Shown one piece after another: positions 49,450 through 60,897 of a DNA stretch of 64,000 bases (positions are counted from its first letter, which is position 1; each line of letters starts with the position of its first letter). A program made the translations under genes and the position numbers. The notes below the pieces were generated by a model, which did no database searches, was not told where the DNA came from, and saw only the letters and a list, made by a program, of their open reading frames with translations. Location of the stretch: assembly GCA_028551475.1 (NCBI GenBank), contig CM052358.1, forward strand, positions 27,988,853-28,052,852, written 5' to 3'. This stretch comes from Casuarina equisetifolia (Eukaryota > Streptophyta > Magnoliopsida > Fagales > Casuarinaceae).

Positions 49450-50100
49450 AAGCAAAACATGCCTTAATTTATCACCTTGGATTAAATATGCTTCTGGTAG
49501 AAGCAGTCGGTAAAATCATATCAAAAACCACGTCGAGGAGGTGATCAAGACAACGAATCCATCCAGTGTTGCTTAAGGAAACAAAAGAAAAAAAAATGTG
49601 GTGGCCAAATACTGTCCCAACACCTTTACTAACCCCAAGCTTTGTGATGGCAGTGGAGACACTGGCCTTTGCGTGGGCTGCTAGCATCCCGGCTCATGCT
49701 TTGGATGATCTCTGGTTCTTGCCGTGTGTGAAAAACGAAGTCAAGGCCTTGGAGCCCCCGGCTCCTCCTTTATTTAACTCTCTGGAACACAGTTCCCAGT
49801 TTCGGTGTTCTGGACCGACCCTTGGCCCTCGAAAAGTATTCAATTTCGCCTGCAGAATGGTCTTGCTCGTCGTTGCTTCAGCACCCACCAGAAGATAAGC
49901 TTGCTGGGTTGTTGATCAACACGAACTTCCTTTTTTCTTTGGAAAAGGAGAAGGATGCCACTTTCCGACTAGTTAGACAATGATCTAGTTGGACAAACTC
50001 CTTTTCTTTGGAAGAAACAAATCTTGAAAAGCAGTTAACAGTTTGTGTGGAGCCGAAGAACATCATTTATGTTGGCAGCTGAGAGTTGCCCCTCGAACCG
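49450..50100 (+). repeat. Module M, best-preserved copy
   Basis: An open frame at 49566-49898 holds MAVETLAFAWAASIPAHAL (Met codon at 49647) followed by DDLWFLPCVKNEVKALE and a Pro-rich stretch. The AHA(L/F)..DLW..LP..KN part is also open at 56.1 and 51.8 kb. Several differences between this copy and the one at 56.1 kb fall at third codon positions and are silent (TTT/TTC, GCT/GCC, CTC/CTG, TTG/TTA, CCG/CCA). That suggests it was once translated. The product is unknown to me. Confidence 0.5.
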
Positions 50101-51039
50101 ATGACAATTGCTGGAAAAGTCGTACCTTTTGTTTCAATATGGATTCAGAAAAGAAACTTTCATGCTTGTATTATTTCCGTTTGTTTGTTACCGCAATTAG
50201 ATCATTTTAACAGTTAAAGTAAATGTCAATATAAAGAGGGTGTCGTGGTATAGTATTAGCATGCAGCAGCATTCTATTGTTATCCTCTTAACATTAGCAC
50301 AAAGCGAGAAAATATTAACCATATCTAATTTGAATCTGCAAAATAATAATGAATATACACATTACATACTTATTCTCTCTTTTTTTTTATGATTTCTATT
50401 TAGACTCTCCTTCAAACTTTGTTTTAAGGAAAGGTGACTTTGTTATGGCCTTGATAATCAAAAGACATAATTAGGCCTTGATGGGGTTGCTTTGTGTTCA
50501 TATCAAAATGATTTGAGTTATTGTATATAAGCCTCATTAGAGATAGATATCACTTCGTAAGTCTCATTACAAGAAATACTTCATCTCATAAACCTCGTTA
50601 AGAGAGAGTTCCACCTCACAATAACTAAAACAATTCAAATTTTATTTTATTTTTAAATTCAAAAGCTACTTAAATATCCTCTTAAATATAAGTCATTGAT
50701 GCAAAACTATTACAAGAAACTAGCCACTTAAGCTTCGTTAATCCAAAGCTATTAGAACAAAATAATCACTTAATTTAACTTTGATACTATAACTAATTAA
50801 TCATATAATCAAACCAAATAAGCTGTTATAACCACCTAATAAAAGGGAAAAAATTAGGACCGTTACAAACTCTTAGCGGCTAAATTTATATATGTCAAAT
50901 TATTATGGCGTTGGTAATTTAGTATTTCGTTTGCAATTTCACTTTTAGTGCTTTGTTTTTTTCGGTCATTGGAGAGTTTGTAAACAAAGTAAATGCAAAA
51001 ACTCGTGGATTTTAGAAAGATCGGACCATATTTTTTCAA
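50101..51039. other. Intergenic duplicated DNA, no gene
   Basis: AT-rich. 50815-50950 matches 14930-15060. 50160-50420 shares TAGATCATTTTAACAGTTAA and other phrases with the 3' flank of the WRKY blocks (48775). No coding region is seen. Confidence 0.5.
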
Positions 51040-51229
51040 AATAGACTTGTAAGAAGAAGAAACATTTCTTTCATATATGAAAGATATTAAAACAATATGT
51101 AAATGATGTGGGATACACATCATTTTCATTGTGTTCTTTTGCTCTTAACCTTAGAATGTCACAAAGATTTCTTTTAGACATAAGTAAACTAGTGTTGTTC
51201 TTGAATCTAAATACATAATAATATGTAAT

Positions 51230-51560
51230 TTTTATTTTATAAAAATGTAAGTTCTATTAATAAAAATTAGTGTATAAAAGTATAGAGATATAATTTAATA
51301 TTACAAGCTATACAAAAGTTATAAAAAAATGAAGGTTCAAAACTTCTAAATTTTATTTAAAACGATATTTTATTAAAAGAATTTTATGTTTCAAAAAAAA
51401 GAAATTTTTTTCGTATAATTTCCTTAGTTTTGCTAATAGGATTGGGATGTCAATTATTTTGTTTTAAAATCTTCTTCTATTGCATTTATTCTGTAAACAG
51501 TAAAATAAGCAGAATTTTTATAACTAAATCCCTTCTTTAATTTTTTTATGAATGAAGATT
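51230..51560 (-). mobile_element. LINE B-family 3' fragment
   Basis: On the minus strand it shows AATTGACATCCCAATCCTAT, then an AAATTATACGAAAAAAAT stretch and the tail, matching about 39925-40100 of LINE B. It lies in the second block and is missing from the two sister copies. Confidence 0.65.
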
Positions 51561-51959
51561 ATGCTTTTTTCCTCTTTCTTGAGTTTAAAAAAAAAATTTA
51601 ACTATGAGACATATATCATCTTCGATATTGAAAATAATTAAAAAAAGGCATAACTATGAGACATATACCTTGATTTAACACCTCGAATTTAACATGGAGT
51701 AGTAGGTAAATTCTGGTTGAAAATGCCTGCAATGTAGTACAATGTGTTGCTTAAGTAAACAAAAAAGAGACAAACGTGGTAGCCAAACAGTGTCCTCGAA
51801 TGGACCGCCACCCTCCCAGCTCATGCTTTTATTGATCTGTGGTCCTTACCACGCGTGAAAAACTCCTCCTTTTGGACCATCTCTTTGCCCTCATAAAGTA
51901 TTCCTCCTTTTAGACGAAAAGACAAGCTTTTTGTGATGTTTAATGAGAAAAGCCATATG

Positions 51960-52260
51960 GGGGGTTTCTCTTTATGGGCTTAATATGATTCTAGTTGGGC
52001 TAAGTGCTCCTGGCTCGTCACTCCACTACTAACTTTTACAAAACAATAAGCAACAAGTCGTTACTTTCTCTCACTGGGACAGAATATGAGTCAGGGCTAT
52101 GACCTTTGCTTATTATGTAATTTGAATATTAATGTGATATAAAGCGACTTAGAAATTAGCTAAAAATTTTGTCCTTCATCAAAAGATGAAGCACAATGAT
52201 ATTACATGTCATTTCCTATGTAAAAAGATCAGGAGTGGTTTAATTGTTATAATCCGTGTT
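51960..52260 (+). mobile_element. Copia 3' fragment (fossil)
   Basis: A decayed copy of the Copia RNase H end found at 8860-9362 and 56290-56782 (shared TTTGTCCTTCATCAAAAGAT and TACATGTCATTTCCTATGT). Many breaks; no LTR follows. Confidence 0.6.
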
Positions 52261-52439
52261 AAAATAAATTTTTGACTCAAAATATATTTTTTTAAAAAAA
52301 TATCATTTGGAGTGAAATTTGGACACTTTCAATCTTCAAATAGTTTCTTTCTTTTTTGGTGAAAATACAATTAGTTTCCTTCGATAGAATCTTTTATCGC
52401 CATGTATGGTTGTTACTCTCAACTATTAAGAAGCCTTGC

Positions 52440-52935
52440 CGATTTTATATAAGCGATTGTGAAGAAAAAGGGCATATAAGGAAAAATAAAATAAAATAAA
52501 GATTGTCGAAGGCTCCTTAACACGGAAGGCTTCCTTTTGGGTTTGGTTGGTTGTACTAGCATGTTGTGTAGTTCGGCCGGTTGGGCCTGTTGTCTGTAAT
52601 ATGAATCCTAGTTAAGGGCTTTTGTGTGTGTGTGGCCCAGGTAGGAGGCTACTTTGGTCTAATCACAATTTTGTTAAGGGCAGGATTGTCCCTCACGAGA
52701 ATTGTCTGTAAAGGGTGAAGAATAGCTTGTATATAGTAGTCTTTTGGGACCCTAGAAATAAATTGTAAAGTGTTCCTTAGATACATTTTATCAATTTTCT
52801 TTTGCTTAGATCATAGGTAAGAGGAGGAATTGAAAGCCCTTTCGGGATCTAGATCGTCTGCTAGAAGTTTCTAATCCATTCTAGTTGAAGATCGATCTTG
52901 AGTGTGACAAAGAATTTACTAATGTAAAATAATTA
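52440..52935 (+). repeat. Segment preceding WRKY block 3 (pair of 59740-60110)
   Basis: Shares with 59740-60110 GGCCGGTTGGGCC, AGGATTGTCCCTCACGAGAA, TTGCTTAGATCATAGGTA and TCATTCT..TTGAAGAT. In both places it ends right where a WRKY block begins, so it marks the border of a larger duplicated unit. No gene is seen. Confidence 0.7.
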
Positions 52936-53660
52936 TTATTCTTTTCACATTTTGTTTTTAGTGTAGAAAAATTATTAATTTACTAGTAATGAAATGTCAT
53001 ACTAAAATACAAGTCGAATATTATGTTATAAACATTTATTTTTAATTATTATTAGAAAATAAATGTAAAAATATATAAATATATTACAAAAATAGCGATC
53101 CAAAACAACCTCCATTCCTTTTAGAAAGCAAACGAAAGTCAAAAAAAGTTGTCACATCAATAATGGCCATTAACAACGACTGAGTCGTCGTCAACTGTTT
53201 ATCTCCACATATATTCGTCTACAAGGTGTGTAGGCGGCAATGCTCTTTACCGTACAATGATACAGCCAGATTTCCATCACTTCAAGAAAAAATGAAGACA
53301 CGTGGGAAGAGTTGACTCAAAGACTTAGACCACTTTTAAGATAGGTTAAATTTTAATTTTTTAATGTAATATCAAAATATAGATTATTCTATTTTTATCC
53401 TATACTTAATATTTTGATATGTAAAAGTATATTTGCAAAACAAAAGTCTCACACTAAAAATGATAATTTCTATAGTGAAATATAAATAATTTTTTTTTTT
53501 TAATTTTTAAACTAACTTTTACATTTGGCTTTAAATTTCTAACAATATTTCCATCATATATTTGTCCCCAAAGAAAAAAGATGTTGTCCCCTCTTTCCTT
53601 CCCTTCCTTTCTCTTTATCTTGTACCTTTATTCACGAGGAGGCTTGAAAAAATTTTAGCT

Positions 53661-53716
53661 ATGGTTGAGGGAGAAGCTATCATGAGTGAAACTTCCCAAT
53701 GGAGACAAAACTCCTT
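53661..53716 (+). other. Orphan WRKY exon-1-like segments
   Basis: A 56-nt open segment reads MVEGEAIMSETSQWRQNS with a GTACGT donor. A second, poorer copy follows at about 53775-53830. No WRKY exon lies downstream. Confidence 0.45.
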
Positions 53717-53884
53717 GTACGTCTCCTTTTCTTTTTCTCGTACCTTTTTCCACAAGAGTCTTGAAATTTTTTTGCTATTGTTGTGAGAGAAGTTGCCACA
53801 AGTGAAGCTTCCCAATGCAAACAAACCTCCATGTATGTGTCCTCCCTACTTTTCTTATAAGATTTGTCAAAAAAGCTATCATGA

Positions 53885-55180
53885 TTTAGTTTGCTGGTAT
53901 TCATCCATCAATCTAAAGTTGTAGGGGATCCAAGTACTGTGTTTCCTTGTAGTTGATCGTGTTAGCAACTAGGCCCCATAGTTGGCCTACCAAAACCTTA
54001 AGACAATGGTGAAATGAGAACTGGCACTTATAAGGCCATGAAAGGTAAGTAATCCAAGCTCAGTCAACTTTGTCAACTAGATTGGGCCCCACATATGTGT
54101 AAGGAACTTGGCTCTGATATTAGTTAGGGGGTCCAAGTACTGTGTTTTGATTTAGTTTGATTTAAATAAGTAGTACAATTGAGGAGGTACTCTAAAATGC
54201 ACTTTTGATTTAGTTTGTTGGTATTCATCCATCAATCTAGAGTTGTAAGGGATCCAAGTACCATGTTTTCCTGTGCTTGATCGTGTTAGCAACTGGATCC
54301 CATAGTTGGCCTACAAAAACCTTAAGGCAATAGTGAAATGAGAACCAACACTTATAAGGCCGTGAAAGGTGAGTAGTCCAAGCTCGATCAACTTTGCCGG
54401 CTGAATTGGGCCATGTGTAAGGAATTTCGCTCTGATATCAATTAGGGGATCCAAATACCATGTTTTCATTTAGTTTGATTTACATAAGCTGTACAATTGA
54501 GGAGGTACTCTGAAATGCACTTTTGATTTAGTTTGTTGGTATTCATCCATCAATCTAGAGTTGTATGGGATCCAAGTGCTGTGTTTTCCTGTACTTGATC
54601 ATGTTAGCAACTAGGTCCCATAGTTGGCCCACCAAAACCTTAAGGTAATGGTGAAATGAGAACTAGCACTTAGAAAGCCATGAAAGGTAAGGAGTCCAAG
54701 CTCGGTCAACTTTGCCAATTGGATTGGGCCCCATACATGTGAAGGAACTTTGTTATGATATTAGTTAGAGGATCCAAGTACCATGTTTTGATTTAGTTTG
54801 ATTTACATAAATGGTACAATTAAGGAGGTACTCTGAAATGCACTTTTGATTTAGTTTGTTGGTATTCATCCATCAATCTAGAGTTGTAGGGGATCCAAGT
54901 ACCATGTTTTCCTATACTTGATCATGTTAGCAACTAGGCCTCATAGTTAGCCCACCAAAACCTTAAGGCAATGGTGAAATAAGAACCAGCACTTATAAGG
55001 CTGTGAAAGGTGAGTAGTCTAAACTCAGTCAACTTTGGCTGGATTAGGCCCCACACATGTGTAAGTAACTTCGCTCTGATACCAATTAGCAACTGAGTCC
55101 TATAGTTGGCCCACCAAAACCTTAAGGCAATGGTGAGATGAGAACTAACACTTATAAAACTGTGAAAGGTAAGTTGTTTT
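53885..55180 (+). repeat. Tandem array of ~320-bp units
   Basis: GGTATTCATCCATCAATCTA recurs at about 53896, 54220, 54539 and 54861, steps near 320. Each unit holds AGTTGTAGGGGATCCAAGTA, GTTAGCAACTAGGCCCCATA, CCTTAAGGCAATGGTGAAAT and AATTGAGGAGGTACTCTGAA. A shorter last unit ends near 55180. A single copy of the start and end of the unit lies in the first intron of the WRKY blocks (near 1060-1130), so an intron segment has been amplified. Confidence 0.85.
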
Positions 55181-55599
55181 TCTGGTGTGGGAGTTTACTT
55201 TAACAAATCAACTTGGTTTTTCTAATATGTTCAATATAAATTCATACATATATAATATGATAATTCTGTGCACACTAGGATCTTCCGCAAGGTTTTCTAG
55301 TTGTCAACCTAAATCCACCTCTGCACACAACTTTCCCACCCACACAATATATTAATGGACTCATCATCGAGTTGCACTTCGGCCTTGCATGTGGCTTCCT
55401 TCCCTTTTCTTTTTATTTCTATATATTTTTACCCGTATTTGTTACTAATATCATTATTTGTGTAGGACTTATGTTGATGTGAATACATTTCACTTTCTTC
55501 TGATCAAGAGATTTTTCAGATAAGGAAGTGTGGTCTTTGCTAAACAAAATAAATGCAAAAACTTGTGGATTTTAACAAAGATTGGACCGTATATTTTTC

Positions 55600-56782
55600 A
55601 AAATAGACTTGTAAGAAGAAGAAACATTTCTTCGTATATGAAGGATACCAAAACAATTTTTAAATGACGTGGGATGCACATCACAAAGATTTCTTCACTG
55701 TGTTCTTTGCTCTCAACCTTAGAACGTCACAAAGATTTCTTTTTATACATAAATAAATTAGTGTTGTTCTTGAATCTGAATATGAGATTATTAAGGTTTT
55801 TAGTAACAAATATTACGCTTTTTTCCACTTTCTTGAATAATAAAAAAAACATTTAAATTATAAGACATATATCATCTTCAACATCAAAAAATAAAATAAA
55901 ATAAAATAAAATTACATGCCTTGATCTAACACCTCGAATTGAAGATGGAGTAGTACGTAGATTCTGGTTGGAAGCCACTGCAATGTAATACAATGCATTA
56001 AAATGTATTAGAACGTATTACAATGTGCTACCAAACGTTGTCCCACCTACTTTAGTAACCCACAAGTGTTGTGGCAGCAGGGGAGACACGTGCCTTCGAG
56101 TGGACCGCCACAATCGGAGCTCATGCTTTGATTGATCTGTGGTCCTTACCACCTGTGAAAAACGACGTCAAGATCTTGTAGCCGCCGGCTCCTCCTTTCA
56201 GATCGACCCTAGGCCCTCTAAAATAATTCACTTTGCAGAATGGTCTTGGTCGTCGTTGATTCAGCAGCATCCAACAAGAAGATAAGCTTTTTGTGATGTT
56301 TAATCAGAAAAGCCAGAGCGGGGGACTTTTTTTGGGGGTTATTGTGATCCTAGAGGGGCTTAGTGCCCAATGACTCATCTCGTCACTTCCAGCTTTTGGG
56401 AAACTCTCGGTAATTCTTTGACGTTCTGGAGCAGCAATAAGGAGCAAGTTGTTGTTCCTTCTTCCACCGAGACGGAATTCCAAGCCATGGTTAGGACCTC
56501 ATGTGACTTTATTTTACTGGTTTGCTTACCACATAATTTGAATATTGAAGCAGCTTAGAAATTAGCTGAAAATCCTGTCCTTTATCAAGAGATAAAACAC
56601 ATCAATGTTGCATGTCGTTTCATATGCGAGAAGATCAAGAGTAGTTTAATTACTATAGCTCATGTTAAAAAAGTTAACCAACCAGGTGATATCTTAACTA
56701 AGTCATTAGTACAAATCAGAATTATTACCTTCTCTCTAAACGTGGTGTCTTCGACTTTTATTGTCCACAAGCTTGAGGGAGG
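55600..56782 (+). repeat. Second duplicated block, copy 3
   Basis: Matches 8165-9362 and 51040-52290. It contains module M (55900-56290; open reading GETRAFEWTATIGAHALIDL, then WSLPPVKNDVKIL) and the Copia 3' end (56290-56782). Here the Copia piece is followed by its LTR, as in copy 1. Confidence 0.8.
56290..56782 (+). mobile_element. Copia RNase H end and purine tract (fossil)
   Basis: The best-preserved of three copies. Translated pieces include FWSSNKEQVVVPSSTETEF, a Copia RNase H signature, then CHMSFHMR-like remains. GCTTGAGGGAGG ends at 56782 before the LTR. Broken. Confidence 0.75.
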
Positions 56783-57327
56783 TGTCGAGGATTCTAACCT
56801 GGTTGACGTGGTGGATAAGTCCTCTCATACCTGACGTGGCTACAGTGCACCATGTTGGAAAGTATCATACAAATAGTTTCTTTTGATAACAATTTTTTGT
56901 CATCATGTATGACAAGCAACACTTAAAGCACAGCCGAACTTGATACAGTTGATGGAAGACTGTCGTGGGAGTCTTCAGACTGGACAAAGGATGACACAGC
57001 ATCCTTTTGGTTGAAGAAGACAATTGGACAATAAAGATAAAAGTAATAGTCTCAAGAAATCATTGGATTGCTTGAGCAACCACGAAGAACCCTAAAACTA
57101 GAGGATGAAAATATAATTGTAAATTTGAGGAGTTTTTTGTACAACAATGCCTATATTTATAGGCAAACAAGAACCATATAGAGATGGAAGAAAACCCTAA
57201 TAAATCAATGAAAAATTAGCAATTGAAGGTGTTCGGCCATGGTTTGTCCATGGCAGCCACATGGTTGCCATGCTAAAGAAAAAGTTTGATTTCCTAACTT
57301 GGGAACCAATCCTTGCAGCATATAGTT

Positions 57328-57905
57328 ACTGATAACTTTATTTGTATAGTTATTTTGATCTTTTTTTTAAATATAGTATTTGTGAAACACTATTTAAATT
57401 TTCTAACAATTATTCAAAATTTTCTTGTTTATGTAGCAAACTTGAACATAATATGATAAGAAAAGGAATCAGCCCATTTTCGTGGATAGTTGCAGGAAGA
57501 AAAGAAAGAGATGAAGAAAAATGCACGTGAAGAAGAAAAATAAAGAGACAAAAGACAAAAGAATGATCGCGCGGCAAAGGGAGGAGCACGTTGACAGAAA
57601 AGGAAAAAATGGAGAAAAGCGAAGAGAGAAGAGGGAGCGGACGAAGAGAGGAGAGACCCGTGCGCGTGAGAGGCTGGTCGGAACGCAGGAGCAGGAGAGA
57701 GACAAAGAGGCGAGTCGCGACGAAAAAGGGGGAGCAGCTCGCAAAAGTGGGGTAGTCAGGGCACAAGGAAAATCGGAGGAGAACAGCAGATAGCAGACAC
57801 AGTAGGGCGAAAGCCGACCCAGGACACTATCTGCGCTCTTTTCCGGCTAGAAACCATAGCTGAGTAATTTCTAAGTGTAAGAAACAAGCGGTGGTATCAC
57901 GGTTA
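57328..57905 (+). mobile_element. Partial Gypsy-family LTR, purine-rich (fossil)
   Basis: Begins TGATAACTTTATTTGTATAG like the LTRs at 17488 and 31212 but diverges into a GA-rich, high-GC stretch (57480-57830). The open frames on both strands here come from this simple composition (Arg/Glu/Lys-rich or Ser/Leu-rich) and are not genes. Confidence 0.55.
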
Positions 57906-58130
57906 CCTACTAAAATTGAGTATCGAGTAATGATGATTACTTTTCTGAGATCATTTGGGTCTTGGAATACCTAGGAGATGTAGGACTTGGCATTCCTTAT
58001 TCTACTTACTTTTGCGATAGCAAAACTGTTATGAAACTTGCAAACCCATAGTTCATCAATATGTCAAGCATATAGATATCAACTACCATTTCATTTATAA
58101 AAAGTTTTGTTGTGACCTCATAAGGTTAGC
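57905..58130 (+). mobile_element. Copia RNase H fragment (fossil)
   Basis: Translated pieces follow the end of Copia RNase H (TKIEYRVM-like, and the final region with YHF). It is from a Copia family different from the flanking LTR. Broken. Confidence 0.6.
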
Positions 58131-58211
58131 ACACAAGGCTGCCCCTAACAACCATTTCATTTATAAAAAGATTTGTTGTGACCTCATAAGGTCAGCACAC
58201 AAGGCTGCCCC
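58091..58211 (+). repeat. 60-bp direct duplication
   Basis: CCATTTCATTTATAAAAAG through CACACAAGGCTGCCCC occurs twice in a row, with about two differences. Confidence 0.85.
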
Positions 58212-58900
58212 CTATAGCACACATGTGGCTACCTTGCCTTCTTAGAAAAGATCCACGCAATAATGATTTTTTGTAAAGGCTTTTCTTCTTCGTGTATATA
58301 TATATATATATATGCTGCAATTCATTGTTATTTTCTTTCCTTTTGACATTTATTTTTCCCAAATACATATAATATTTTACTTTTTCATTAATAAACAAGG
58401 TTTGTCTATGATTTGCATTATTTTTTCACTTTGTTTGACAAAAGATTGTCAATTTTGAGATTGACAAGAGGTGGAACGAGTTAGAATTTGTTGGCCAAAC
58501 AGTGGTTGGTAGAACATGATTCTTCCCACGCTTGGCTTGATTGAGGTCGGTGAGATACTTCTGAGATCCTGCGCATGATACACCATTAAAGTAAGGTTTC
58601 CGGATGCTAATTTTCTGATCAACTGCACGCAGAGGGCGTCTGAAAACGGTGCGCAGCGGGTGCGATGTGGCTTCACATGGTATTGATTTCGAAAGGCTAA
58701 AATGGCAGAGATTACGATTATTCGTGTTTAATAAGTAGCAAGCTCCCTTTTTTTTTCCCTTTTTTTAAAAAAATAAAATTATGTGGCTTAAGTTCTTTGT
58801 ATCTATCTTGGGTAGAACCTTTTGTATAATTGAAGTCTCACTGACTTTGCCTCTTTTTTAATGGTTTGCACTTTGTATTCTCAAACAATTTCCCCAAACA

Positions 58901-59740
58901 ATGTAAATTGTTAATCTCCTTCCCCTCCTGGGTGCATGCGTAAAAAAACAAAAATCAATATAAATTGACAAATATTTGCAAGATCGTTTGATTTTATCCT
59001 CTTTTAGTTTTTGGACATTCATTAATATTGATTGTGCTTTCAACACCTCAGATTGAACAAAAAAGACAATTTAAATTATATAATATATATCATTTGCAAT
59101 TTTTTTTTGTAGAATGATAAATTATATTAATAAAAATTAAAAAATTTTCAATTTTATTTAAAATGACACTCTTAATAAGATTTTATGTTTTTAAATGAAG
59201 GAGTTTCTCTTGTATTATTTTCTTTATTTTATCAAATGTTATGAATATCAATTATTTTCTATTATAAGCATATATTATTTTATTTAATCCATATACAGTC
59301 AATAAAAACAAAAAAAATATGTTAAATAAATCCATATGCAATTAATTTTAATAACAAAATCCATTCCTTTGACTCCGAAAAAAAAAACATTTAACACCTC
59401 AAACGGAGGAAGCTTCTCGTCGGAGTAGGGGTAAAACAAGAAACGTGTTCGGCAGAAACCTTCTTCGCGCCCGCGCCCCCCACCCCAATTTGTGACGTTT
59501 AAGCGTTGTGACGGAGGTGGAGCCACAAGCCTTCTTGTGCGGAGGCGGATCAGTGGCTGCTGCCATCACAGCTCGTGCTTTGAAGTTCGCATGATTTATT
59601 GGTCGTCGGAGTAGTGGGCTCCTAAAAGTCGTTAATTTCTCCGGCAGAATGGTCTTCGTTTCCACCAAAGATAAGTTTTCTTTGACGTTTGATAAGACGG
59701 AGTCCCTGTACATGGAGTCAAGCGTACTTCTGTTGCCGTC
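58901..59740 (+). repeat. LTR flank with LINE tail and module M
   Basis: 58970-59050 matches 10640-10690. A minus-strand LINE tail lies at about 59105-59290 (AATATCAATTATTTTCTATT part). Module M follows at 59390-59740, with ACAGCTCGTGCTTTGAAGTT and ATGGTCTTCGTTTCC. The M peptide frame is not kept in this copy. Confidence 0.6.
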
Positions 59741-60110
59741 GTTGGTGGTTGTGTAATTAGGCCGGTTGGGCCCATGTAAAGGGTGGGGGCACATCTAGAA
59801 GACTCCTTCGGTAAGGTCAGGATAGTCCCTCAGGAGAATCGTCTCGAAAGGGGAAATAATAACTTGTATTCAATAGTCTTTTAAATTGTGCAGTGATCAG
59901 TATAATGCCGAGGTCCTTTGTCCCTTGGATAGGTTTTATTTTGTTTTCTTTTACTTAAATCATAGGTAGGATGAAGAATCAAAAGCTCTTTAAAGGTCTA
60001 ATCATCTACTATAGGTTCCTAATTCATTCTTGTTGAAGATTGAACTTAAAGAGTGACAAAGATATTATTAATGTAATAATAATTATTCTTGTAACATTTT
60101 TTATCCTCAG
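59741..60110 (+). repeat. Segment preceding WRKY block 4 (pair of 52440-52935)
   Basis: Shares AGGCCGGTTGGGCC, CAGGAGAATCGTCTC and AAATCATAGGTAGGA-type phrases with 52440-52935, and leads into the AT-rich start of a WRKY block. No gene is seen. Confidence 0.7.
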
Positions 60111-60841
60111 TATAAATAAATATAAGTGCTCAATTTGGTAATGATGGTTCAAACATGGGTTACTTTAATTTTTTTATCTTAAATATAAAATATAAAATTA
60201 ATTTATAAGTAATGAAATCTTGTACTAAAATATAAGTTGAATATTATGTTATAAACATTCATTTTTAATCTATTATTATAAAACAAATATCAATATATAA
60301 ATATATAACAAATAGCAATCCAAAACAAGCACCATTCCTTTTAAGAAGCATAACGAAAATCAGAAAAACTTATGTCACACCAATAATGACCATAAACAAC
60401 GACCGAGTCATCGTCAATGGTTTACCTCCACATTTTTTTGTCTAGAGGGGTTGGTAGGTGGCAAAAATAGTCCGTGGCGACGTCCAATTATTGGATGTTC
60501 CTTATGGTTGAAGAAAGTGCTTTGTCATAATTATGGTGTACCATGGTGGTTCAAAATTTCCATCACGAGAAAAAATCAAAAATAGTTATCATAATAAAAT
60601 TTAAATAAAAAACTCTTAATTTTTGAACTAGTATTTATGTTTGATTTTAAATTTTTAATAATTTTTCCATTATTGATTTTTTTTTCATGAAACAAAGATG
60701 TTTTCTCACTCCCTCCCTCCGCCCCTCCCCCTCCCGCTCCCTCTCCTCCTCTGTCCCTCCCTCCCGCTTGCTCTCTCCCTCACTCTCGCTCTCTCTCTAT
60801 CTCCTAACTTTTTCCACGAGAGGCTTGAAAACTTTTTAGCT

Positions 60842-60897
60842 GTGGTTGAGAGAGAAGCTGCCACGAGTGAAGCTTCCCAACGCAGTTAAACCTCTGT
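60842..60897 (+). other. WRKY exon-1-like segment, copy in block 4
   Basis: Same 56-nt length and GTACGT donor as the others. Both Met codons are changed (GTG and ACG) and an in-frame TAA is present, so if this is exon 1 of the downstream gene it is non-functional; another start may be used. Confidence 0.5.

Larger units (their letters stand above)
45464..49900 (+). repeat. WRKY block, copy 2 (segmental duplication)
   Basis: Matches 1-4920 from AATGATAACTCAAACACGGG onward and 60110-64000 more distantly. It contains the WRKY gene, its 3' flank and module M at the end. From 47640 to 49440 it holds non-coding AT-rich DNA shared with block 1. The LTR element at 43222-45458 ends five bases before it. 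Confidence 0.85.
51040..52290 (+). repeat. Second duplicated block, copy 2
   Basis: Matches 8165-9362 and 55600-56782 in order: the AAATGATGTGGGATACACAT start, module M (51650-51920) and a Copia 3' end (about 51960-52260). It differs by a minus-strand LINE tail at 51230-51560. The LTR that follows the other two copies is not seen here. Confidence 0.75.
52936..55520 (+). repeat. WRKY block, truncated copy
   Basis: Follows the WRKY block from the AT-rich start (TATTATGTTATAAACATTTA) through exon-1-like segments to the CATCATCGAGTTGCACTTCG part of the first intron. It breaks off near 55530, before the WRKY exons, and passes into the second duplicated block. No WRKY domain remains. Confidence 0.75.
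56783..58900 (+). mobile_element. Copia LTR, copy 3, with nested inserts (fossil)
   Basis: Starts TGTCGAGGATTCTAACCTGG and ends CCCCAAACA. The LTR matches 9363-10614 but is interrupted between about 57320 and 58190. The insert holds a partial Gypsy-family LTR and a Copia RNase H piece. Confidence 0.7.

Noticed and set aside
57410-57793. Overlapping open frames on both strands (118, 91 and 90 codons)
   Set aside because: They lie in a GA-rich stretch whose composition alone keeps stops rare; the peptides are low complexity and the region belongs to an LTR fragment.
60698-60889. 63-codon frame with Pro-Leu repeats
   Set aside because: Most of it is the CT-rich leader; only its last part is the exon-1-like segment, reported separately.
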